Shown here: positions 57,815 through 64,000 of the stretch, in pieces
Layout: each line of letters begins with the position of its first letter
Numbering within the stretch: the first letter of the stretch is position 1
Translations under genes and position numbers: made by a program
NCBI GenBank assembly: GCA_017303475.1
Contig: JAFLBO010000001.1
Coordinates: forward strand, 372,001 to 436,000
Direction of reading: 5' to 3'
Length of the DNA: 64,000 nucleotides
Source: Chitinophagales bacterium
Lineage (GTDB): Bacteria > Bacteroidota > Bacteroidia > Chitinophagales > Saprospiraceae
The notes under the pieces: model-generated
Database searches by the model: none
The model's input: the letters and a program-made list of their open reading frames with translations, nothing else
What the model was told of the DNA's origin: nothing

Positions 57815-58876
57815 TTAAGCTTTTTTACCTGGCATTTGCGCATCCACCTTTCGGGAATCATTTTGCCGCTGCTTAATAACATTAATGTACTCCCTGGCTT
57901 TTTTGTTACCATACTCCTGGTATGATTTTGTTGCCCAATCCAGCGCAAGCTCAAGATTGCCACTTATTTCAGACGCAACCGCCATATTGTAGGCCGCTCT
58001 GCCAGCTGCTTTTTTATTGGTAGTACCAGCCTGAGCAATGACACGTTTCCAAAGAATAGACGCTTTTTCAATTTCACGATCCGCCAAATAACGGGACGCT
58101 TGTTTCATTTCACTTTTGTAACCTTTGGCTTTGTGGTAATATGCCCTGGTTACATTGACATAAATCGGAGCAATTCGGGCGCCGTATTCAATGCCTACGT
58201 TGTAGGCTACATCGCGGGTTACATCCAATTGATTGGGCAGGTTATTCATTGCTGCCCGTTCTGTAGTCCCGCTGCCAGTACGCTCCAGATAATCGTCTGT
58301 TACAAACTCATCCAGAATGATTTTTGATTTGGGATCATACAACCGCCAACCTATTCTTACGCCGGTTCGTTGTTCAGAGCGAAAGGTGGTTACAGTATAC
58401 TTTTTGCCGGTTTTATCCTTTTTGGTTTCATTCACCGGCCACGCCCTGCTGGAATTGTCGGTATCAAAGGATTCAATAGCTACTACCGCATTGGTGCCAT
58501 AATCCCGACAGATTTTATCAATTTCTGACCAATCCAAGGCTGCCGGCATACGTCCGCCGGCTTTGCTGCCAGTGAGTTCAATGCCCGTGGTCTTTACCTG
58601 GAATCGCGGTGTCCGCGTCAGGGCATTGGTCAGGCCATCCATAGCCGTCTGCCGGCTTCTCCTGTCCTGGCCAATTTGCTCCCCGGTAAGAAGGCCCTCA
58701 AAAAAATTAGACCATCCATTGGATGGCTTACTCCGGTCTATCATCGCTACCGTGGTGATGTGTTCCGGGAGCGTCATTTGGGCAGGCTGAAGTACCCGCA
58801 GGGTTGTGTTTCGTGTGCAAGAGGTTAGTACGACAAATGCCGTGAAAAAAGCAAGAGAATACCGGTTAGATAACAT
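57815..58876 (-). CDS. DUF6340-like lipoprotein
   Basis: A 353-residue protein with lipobox VLTSC (Cys20). The mature part (LRVLQPAQMTLPEHITTVAMIDRSKP, later ALDWSEIDKICRDYGTNAVVAIE and GVRIGWRLYDPKSK) follows the pattern of Bacteroidota proteins annotated DUF6340. The C-terminus has TPR-like helices (AAGRAAYNMAVASEISGNLELALDWA). It is likely anchored in the outer membrane facing the periplasm; no function is known. It lies in one direction with yajC upstream and the small membrane-protein gene downstream. Confidence 0.72.
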   Translation of the reverse strand: MLSNRYSLAFFTAFVVLTSCTRNTTLRVLQPAQMTLPEHITTVAMIDRSKPSNGWSNFFEGLLTGEQIGQDRRSRQTAMDGLTNALTRTPRFQVKTTGIELTGSKAGGRMPAALDWSEIDKICRDYGTNAVVAIESFDTDNSSRAWPVNETKKDKTGKKYTVTTFRSEQRTGVRIGWRLYDPKSKIILDEFVTDDYLERTGSGTTERAAMNNLPNQLDVTRDVAYNVGIEYGARIAPIYVNVTRAYYHKAKGYKSEMKQASRYLADREIEKASILWKRVIAQAGTTNKKAAGRAAYNMAVASEISGNLELALDWATKSYQEYGNKKAREYINVIKQRQNDSRKVDAQMPGKKA

Positions 58877-58932
58877 TGGATCAGTAATTGGTAGTTAACA
58901 GGAAGGTTGGGTATTAAGTATGAGGTCTGTGT

Positions 58933-59002
58933 TTACCGCAGAGATTCAGAGGCATAACGAATTGATTATCAAAACGCTGCGTCCTCTGCGCCTCTGCGGT
59001 AA
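58933..59002. repeat. Inverted repeat with CCGCAGAG arms
   Basis: TTACCGCAGAG (58933-58943) is the exact reverse complement of CTCTGCGGTAA (58992-59002). The right arm extends inward as a degenerate tandem of CAGAGG-type words (GCGTCCTCTGCGCCTCTGC). It lies between the yajC stop and the DUF6340 lipoprotein start. Similar CCGCAGAGG-type repeats are known as dispersed intergenic elements in several bacterial groups; that link is from general knowledge. Confidence 0.6.
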
Positions 59003-59017
59003 TAATGCAAGCAAGGA

Positions 59018-59311
59018 TTATCCCTTGTATTCGCCCTGGATGGAAGATTTTACCACCCTGATAAAGGTTTTTTCGTCAACCATTAAACGAATCACTGGGC
59101 CATCTATTTTGGTAACTTTACCAATGATGCCGGAATTGGTTACTACCTCCTGACCTTCTTTCAGGCCCTCAATGAATTTTTGCTGTTCTTTTTGACGTTT
59201 TACCTGAGGTCGAATCAGGAAAAAGTAAAACACAACGATAATCAGGAAAGGGAAGAGCATTCCGATCAGGCCACCACCGCCCGCAGGCGCTTGCAAAAGT
59301 GTGTGCAACAT
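59018..59311 (-). CDS. yajC: Preprotein translocase subunit YajC
   Basis: A 97-residue protein with one membrane helix (GMLFPFLIIVVFYFFLIRPQ) followed by KRQKEQQKFIEGLKEGQEVVTNSGIIGKVTKIDG, the standard YajC pattern. YajC joins SecDF as an accessory of the Sec translocon. The promoter element at 59379-59386 lies upstream, so it is probably transcribed apart from the M16 pair. Confidence 0.93.
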   Translation of the reverse strand: MLHTLLQAPAGGGGLIGMLFPFLIIVVFYFFLIRPQVKRQKEQQKFIEGLKEGQEVVTNSGIIGKVTKIDGPVIRLMVDEKTFIRVVKSSIQGEYKG

Positions 59312-59339
59312 GTTGAATTGTTATTTCGTGGAAAAGTTG

Positions 59340-59378
59340 TTATAAAAAACGCACGTTACCTGTGTCAGATAACGTGCG
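59340..59378 (-). terminator. Rho-independent terminator after the M16 pair
   Basis: CGCACGTTA (59350-59358) pairs exactly with TAACGTGCG (59370-59378). On the minus strand it is followed by TTTTTTATAAC. It lies 28 bases after the stop of the inactive M16 gene and directly downstream of the putative yajC -7 element. Confidence 0.7.
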
Positions 59379-59386
59379 CAAAGGTA
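59379..59386 (-). promoter_or_regulatory. Possible -7 promoter element for yajC
   Basis: On the minus strand this reads TACCTTTG (TAnnTTTG), 68 bases upstream of the yajC start and immediately before the terminator hairpin, so the predicted start site would lie within the hairpin. Confidence 0.4.
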
Positions 59387-59405
59387 AGTTGAAGCTCAAT
59401 AGCTT

Positions 59406-61583
59406 TTACAACTTGAATAAATCATCCTTGATACCCTGGTTGACCTTGACCTCAGTAACGGTAACCTTAAAGGGAACCGGGAACACACCGCCAACGGTCA
59501 TTTGGTGCGGAATTTTTACTCCGTTAATTTCTTTGTACTCAGCAATATCGATCGTTTGGATGGTTGGGCTGCCATCCATGCCTTTGTTCATGCTCACTTC
59601 GCGCAGTTTCAGGCTGGTTTTGGAATCGTAATATTCCGTGACCATTTTGCCGTCCGGACGTGTTACTTCAAGTACAAATGCCACGGCGCCATCCAGCTCT
59701 TCCATGCCTTTCAGGACCAGTTTGTAGCCTTCTTTTTTGTAATCCGCCTCTTTACAAATCTTGGCCTGTTCCTTCAAATCCGCTTTAGTGGCTTCATCTA
59801 CGGTTTCCACCTGACCCATGGCTGATTGCATGCCGGTTTGACCATCGTATAATTGTTTGTTCATAACCTGGCCGTTCATGCTCATTTCAACCAAAAGTTT
59901 GCCGTTTTTCTGATAGGTAACCAGGTTGAATGAAGGTCCACGCATTTGCATGACTGAGTTAGACTGCATCTCGGTGATAGTGGCAATTTTACCTCTACCA
60001 CCAATGGCATTCAGGTAGTCTTCAATTACCTGATCAGCAGTCAAACCTTCAGGAAGGGTAGTATTAACTGTTTTAGCCGGATTGCCAAAAGCATCATAAT
60101 AGTGCACCTTGCCGTCAGATGAGAATTGCTTCAACCTGTCTGCTACATCGTCGCGGTTACCAACCACCAGGATATGGGCTTTGTCTGGACGAATGTATTT
60201 TCTTGACATAGCCTGTACTTCTTCTACAGTAACATTCTGAAGTACTTCCAGATACTTTTCGTAATAATCTACAGGCAGTTTATATCGTGCTGTGTTCAGG
60301 GCAAAAGTGGCAACGGTACCAGGCTCCTCCAAACTGCGCGAGAAATTTCCTGCCATGACATTTTTTACTACCTGCAACTCATCATTCGACACTTTTTCTT
60401 CACTCAAACGGCGCATTTCTTTCAAAAACTCAATGATGCTGCTATCTGTCACAGCATTGCGTACACTGGCAGAAGCATTAAACATGCCCACCAGTTTATC
60501 AGGGTTCAAAGAGCTGCCCGCACCGTAAGTCCAACCATGAGATTCGCGCAGGTTGTAGTTAAGGCGGCTGTTGAAGTAACCGCCCAGCAGAGAATTGGCT
60601 ACCCTCGAGCGAATAACATCCGGTGTGCCAGGCATCAGATCAACAGGGTAAGTAATGTTGATCACAGATTGAACAGCACCTGGGCGGTGAACAAAATCAA
60701 CCACAGTTTTTTCAGGAGCACGCGGGATACCGTAATTGTGTTTAGGCACATCTCCCTTTGCCCATTTACCAAAGTATTGTTTTGCCTGACGTTCTGCCTC
60801 GACCCGGGTTACATCCCCCGTAACAACTAAATAGGCAATATTGGGCTTGAAATAGGTTTGGTAGTGGTTTTTAATCTGATCTAATGTGATTTTAGACAGG
60901 GTTTGATCTGTCATAATCTCACCATACGGGTGATCTTTACCGTAACGAAGAATGGACGCTACATTGCCTGCAATGGCGCCGGCATCATCTTTTTGTGAAG
61001 CCAGATTGCTTTCAGCGCGTTTTTTGGCTTTGTCCAGTTCTTCCTGAGGAAAAACCGGATTCAACAGCACATCCGACATGATGGTAAGCAGTTTTTCACT
61101 GTGTTTTTTCAAGCTGTTACCACTTACACCATTTGCATCAGAGAACAGGGATGCGCCTATGAAGTCCACCTGGGCATCAATCTGAGCCTTCGTTCTGGTA
61201 GCAGTCCCCTTGGAAATCATCTCTCCGGTGAGATCAAGGTAGCCCGCAGCTTCTTTTTCTAAAACAGGATCGTAGTCAACAAAAACCCGGTAAGAAACCT
61301 TAGGTAATTTATGGTTTTCCACCAAAATTACGGTCAGACCATTGTCCAATGTAAAGGTTTCTGCCTTGCCAATTTGCACCTTGGGCGCAGAACCTGGCGC
61401 CGGCGATTTCTTTCTGACATCGCCGGTTGGCAGCGGAATTTGTGGCGCTTTGCTGGCGCCTACAGCTGGTGTGGATGGTGTGGGCGGCGGGGGAGGGGTG
61501 CTGCCTACCTTGCCTCCGGACTTTGGCGTACAGGAGGCGATCAGAAGAGAAAAAGCGAGGATAAAATATGATAAATTCTTCAT
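59406..61583 (-). CDS. Catalytically empty M16 subunit, lipoprotein, with C-terminal LolA-like extension
   Basis: A 725-residue protein starting MKNLSYFILAFSLLIASC (lipobox, Cys18), then a Pro/Ser-rich linker. The M16 domain follows (about 70-500), but where active enzymes have HxxEH it reads YLDLTGEMISKGT, so the zinc site is lost. The R/Y region is kept (LLGGYFNSRLNYNLRESHGWTYGAGSS). The last 210 residues (from GLTADQVIEDYLNAIGGRGKI) look like the Bacteroidota outer-membrane-lipoprotein-sorting type domain. M16B enzymes work as active/inactive pairs; the active partner gene is 16 bases upstream. The start at 61583 gives the lipoprotein signal. Confidence 0.82.
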   Translation of the reverse strand: MKNLSYFILAFSLLIASCTPKSGGKVGSTPPPPPTPSTPAVGASKAPQIPLPTGDVRKKSPAPGSAPKVQIGKAETFTLDNGLTVILVENHKLPKVSYRVFVDYDPVLEKEAAGYLDLTGEMISKGTATRTKAQIDAQVDFIGASLFSDANGVSGNSLKKHSEKLLTIMSDVLLNPVFPQEELDKAKKRAESNLASQKDDAGAIAGNVASILRYGKDHPYGEIMTDQTLSKITLDQIKNHYQTYFKPNIAYLVVTGDVTRVEAERQAKQYFGKWAKGDVPKHNYGIPRAPEKTVVDFVHRPGAVQSVINITYPVDLMPGTPDVIRSRVANSLLGGYFNSRLNYNLRESHGWTYGAGSSLNPDKLVGMFNASASVRNAVTDSSIIEFLKEMRRLSEEKVSNDELQVVKNVMAGNFSRSLEEPGTVATFALNTARYKLPVDYYEKYLEVLQNVTVEEVQAMSRKYIRPDKAHILVVGNRDDVADRLKQFSSDGKVHYYDAFGNPAKTVNTTLPEGLTADQVIEDYLNAIGGRGKIATITEMQSNSVMQMRGPSFNLVTYQKNGKLLVEMSMNGQVMNKQLYDGQTGMQSAMGQVETVDEATKADLKEQAKICKEADYKKEGYKLVLKGMEELDGAVAFVLEVTRPDGKMVTEYYDSKTSLKLREVSMNKGMDGSPTIQTIDIAEYKEINGVKIPHQMTVGGVFPVPFKVTVTEVKVNQGIKDDLFKL

Positions 61584-61599
61584 GTTCAGTGTGTTAAGA

Positions 61600-62919
61600 T
61601 TAGGGCTTGGCTGGTTGCGGCAACCAATGCAGAATGATCCTTGACTGGTGGTTATAGTATTTTTGGGCAGCAGCACGAATGTCTTCTCTGGTCACTTTGC
61701 GGTAACGCTCCAGTTCCGTATTAATAAGGTTGGCATCACCGTAGTACATTTCATATTGCGCCAGGCTTTCTGCAATACCTGCCACGCTGTTGTTGGCAGT
61801 CACAAAATCATTTTCAACCTGATTTTGCAGTTTCTGGAATTCATCTTCCGGAATCAGATTTGTTTGCACATCCGTAATAACAGCATCCATGCTTTTTTCA
61901 AGATCTGCAATATCTACACCCAGATTGGCTACGGCAAAACAAATACTTGCGCCTGGATCTTCAGTTTCAAACGGGAAAGAACCAGCAAAAACCGCTTTTT
62001 GCTGCTGGTCTACCAGGCTTTTTTGCATCCGGCTGCTTTCGCCCTGACTGAGCAACATTGACAACATTTTTACTGCGTAAAAGTCTTTAGTGCCTTGTGC
62101 CGGAATATGGTAAGCATAGATGATGGCCGGCAACTGTACATTGTCAAATACGGTATCGCGGCTCACCTTAGTGATAGGCGGCTCTTGCGGGAATTTGCGC
62201 TGGATTTCGCCCTTGCCGCGCGGAATATCCTTGAAGTAGATATCAATCAGCTTTTTGGTTTGCTCAATATCAATATCTCCCGCAATACTCAAAATGGCGT
62301 TGTCCGGACGATAAAAATCCTTGTAAAACTGCTTGTAATCAGCTTCCTGCGCGGCATTCAGGTCTTGCATAGACCCGATTGGCGGGCTTTTGTAAGGGTG
62401 CACACGGTACAGTCTTTTGAGGGTTTCCTCAATCAGCATACCGTAAGGCCGGTTTTCATAAGATTGCCGACGCTCTTCTTTTACTACCTGTCGTTGCGTT
62501 TCAATGCCAATTTGCTCCACTTTGGCCTGCAACATCCTTTCGCTTTCCAGCCACAAACCCAGCGCCAGTTGGTTAGATGGAAGCACCTCGTAATAATAGG
62601 TGCGGTCGAAGGATGTGTTGGCATTGTTCATGCCACCGGCTTCATTGATATAATCGTCAAATTCGCCGCGTTTGATATTCTCTGAGCCTTCAAAAAGCAG
62701 GTGCTCGAAGAAGTGGGCAAAGCCGGTCCGTTGGGGCTTTTCATTTTTTGACCCCACATGGTACATTACAGAAACAGCAACAATGGGTGTACTGTGGTCT
62801 TCATGTAAAATAACCTTCAGCCCATTGGCCAATTCGTACTTCACATATTGGATGTTTTGTGCAACCAAGGAGCCTAGTCCAAGGGCTGCCAACATGAGTG
62901 ATAATAAAGTCTTTTTCAT
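61600..62919 (-). CDS. Active M16B zinc metallopeptidase subunit
   Basis: A 439-residue protein starting MKKTLLSLMLAALGLGSLVAQ (signal peptide). The zinc motif is intact as HFFEH in TGFAHFFEHLLFEGSENI, followed by NANTSFDRTYYYEVLPSNQL. It is a periplasmic or secreted M16B peptidase and should form a heterodimer with the empty subunit encoded next, like other bacterial M16B pairs. The ATG at 62917-62919 is preferred over a start nine codons earlier because it directly begins the signal peptide. Confidence 0.9.
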   Translation of the reverse strand: MKKTLLSLMLAALGLGSLVAQNIQYVKYELANGLKVILHEDHSTPIVAVSVMYHVGSKNEKPQRTGFAHFFEHLLFEGSENIKRGEFDDYINEAGGMNNANTSFDRTYYYEVLPSNQLALGLWLESERMLQAKVEQIGIETQRQVVKEERRQSYENRPYGMLIEETLKRLYRVHPYKSPPIGSMQDLNAAQEADYKQFYKDFYRPDNAILSIAGDIDIEQTKKLIDIYFKDIPRGKGEIQRKFPQEPPITKVSRDTVFDNVQLPAIIYAYHIPAQGTKDFYAVKMLSMLLSQGESSRMQKSLVDQQQKAVFAGSFPFETEDPGASICFAVANLGVDIADLEKSMDAVITDVQTNLIPEDEFQKLQNQVENDFVTANNSVAGIAESLAQYEMYYGDANLINTELERYRKVTREDIRAAAQKYYNHQSRIILHWLPQPAKP

Positions 62920-63025
62920 GACAGGTGTATGATAATTCATGCGCAAAAATCAGCATAATATCCTGGCAGAGTCTATTGGTTTCGATGAATCTTTTGCTTG
63001 CCTCTGCCAAAAGCACAATTCTGCT

Positions 63026-63067
63026 GAAAAAAAATCAGGAACCAGTTGACACGAACTGATTCCTGAT
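63026..63067 (-). terminator. Rho-independent terminator after the amidohydrolase gene
   Basis: ATCAGGA (63034-63040) pairs with TCCTGAT (63061-63067), with further imperfect pairing inside. On the minus strand it is followed by TTTTTTTT. It lies 28 bases after the amidohydrolase stop. Confidence 0.8.
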
Positions 63068-63094
63068 ACTGATCTAATTGTTATCAAAAGTCTA

Positions 63095-64000
63095 TCATTT
63101 CAGCAAAACGCCGTTCTTAACTTTGAAAACCTGTACCCGGCTTTTCAGAACATTGGTTAAAGGGTTGTCTGATAAAACCAGGAAATTTGCTTCATATCCA
63201 TCCTCAAATTTGGCAATTTTCCGTTTTGGATAAATCGCCTTCGGGGTGTTTTCGCAAAGCACCTGAAGCGTCCACGCATCGTCCAAATCGCCCAGGCCAA
63301 ACCAATAGTTCAGTTCCATGCGAAGGGTGCGCTGCATATCATCCGAACCCATTGCCACCATCACGCCGGCATCCTTCAACTTCTTAAGCGTTTTTTTGTG
63401 AAAATCCTGAACTGCCGCTTTATTTGCTGCCGCTTGTGCATGAGAAAGCAGCAATACCACAGGCGTTTTCTTCTTGACCAGCGTTTTCAGGTCGGCATCA
63501 TTCAGTTCAAATTTCTTGGTGTCGCCGGTACCATCCCAGTTATTGCCCGGCAGGTTGGCAAAACCATCCACACCCAGTTTCTGGCCCAAACGCAGGTCTT
63601 CTGCGGTTTCAACCTGTGCAAAAACACGCAATCCGGCCTTGTGGGCCTTTTTTACCACCAGTTTGGCTACTTCGGCCGACAAGCCTTTGCCTTCTTTGCC
63701 GCCATTGTTCATAACGTCGAGCAGACAGATGTAGATGATGCCCGGGTTTTGCATTTTGAGCTTATCCCAATTAGCTGCCAGAGCCTCTTTGTTGTCTATG
63801 TACCAATAGCCATTGCCCAGCATTTTTTGGCTGGTTTTCAGTTCTGCATAACGCTCGCCCCAGAGTGTAGGGTTTTTGATTTTATTGGCCGGACCCTCAT
63901 ATTCCAGGAACGGGAAGCCGAGCGTGCAGGTAATGACACCATTGGAAAAGACTGCATCAGGCGCTGTAGGCTTGTTCATGAGCGGCGCGCTGGCAGAACG
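63095..64000 (-). CDS. Amidohydrolase-family protein, C-terminal part (cut by window edge)
   Basis: The frame is open through the right edge (seven more codons before MNKPTAPDAVFSN), so the N-terminal metal-binding part lies outside. About 300 residues are visible, including VVKKAHKAGLRVFAQVETAEDL, VVLLLSHAQAAANKAAVQ, VMVAMGSDDMQRTLRMELNY (the conserved Asp region) and IAKFEDGYEANFLVLSDNPL. This is the C-terminal part typical of imidazolonepropionase-like amidohydrolases. Several His positions of active homologues read differently here (QVET, LSHAQA), so activity needs the missing N-terminus to judge. Confidence 0.75.
   Translation of the reverse strand, partial: RSASAPLMNKPTAPDAVFSNGVITCTLGFPFLEYEGPANKIKNPTLWGERYAELKTSQKMLGNGYWYIDNKEALAANWDKLKMQNPGIIYICLLDVMNNGGKEGKGLSAEVAKLVVKKAHKAGLRVFAQVETAEDLRLGQKLGVDGFANLPGNNWDGTGDTKKFELNDADLKTLVKKKTPVVLLLSHAQAAANKAAVQDFHKKTLKKLKDAGVMVAMGSDDMQRTLRMELNYWFGLGDLDDAWTLQVLCENTPKAIYPKRKIAKFEDGYEANFLVLSDNPLTNVLKSRVQVFKVKNGVLLK

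Overview
The window comes from a Bacteroidota chromosome, most likely of the Saprospiria type (Saprospiraceae or a relative). The evidence is four proteins carrying C-terminal type IX secretion sorting domains, a PorP/SprF protein next to an OmpA-like protein and a gliding-motility-type adhesin, TAnnTTTG promoters, SprB/PKD repeats, and futalosine-route menaquinone synthesis (mqnC). No rRNA, tRNA, CRISPR array, transposase, integrase or phage gene was seen. Both edges cut genes: an OPT transporter on the left and an amidohydrolase on the right.

Layout. 1-5.7 kb: OPT transporter end, a secreted DUF4252 protein with a T9SS tail, a di-haem peroxidase lipoprotein with an isolated paaB-like gene directly upstream, a beta-barrel protein, a HAD-like protein and an SdiA-regulated-like protein. 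5.8-10.9 kb: E2 acyltransferase, a long M16 peptidase and a nucleoside phosphorylase. 10.9-18.9 kb: a minus-strand T9SS surface operon (PorP/SprF, TPR/PD40/OmpA protein, SprB-like adhesin). 19.5-30.1 kb: MATE pump, mqnC, a large secreted dockerin-like protein, then a minus-strand set of quinone-oxidoreductase-like protein, frameshifted P-type ATPase and glycerol kinase. 30.2-34.6 kb: a small unknown secreted protein, sugar-type MFS carrier, GlsB-like membrane protein and GH13 amylase. 34.7-40.4 kb: acyl-CoA dehydrogenase, exonuclease, two glycosyltransferases, class I aldolase and an outer-membrane protein. 40.6-46.8 kb: a 2035-residue secreted protein. 46.9-64 kb: housekeeping genes (tpiA, ubiX, ruvB, deoxynucleoside kinase, folK, nadE, yajC), a GH29 fucosidase, a class III cyclase, a lipoprotein, an M16 active/inactive pair and an amidohydrolase end.

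Two things stand out. First, the 2035-residue protein has a secreted zinc-metallopeptidase domain followed by sixteen PKD domains that strictly alternate between two types. A complete phosphoesterase-like domain is inserted inside the fifth PKD domain. Second, every convergent gene pair in the window either abuts or overlaps, or is separated by a long inverted repeat built of short words (GAGT or GTCATTT). These look like very large bidirectional terminators. A one-armed GAGT tract also forms the whole gap upstream of the class I aldolase gene.
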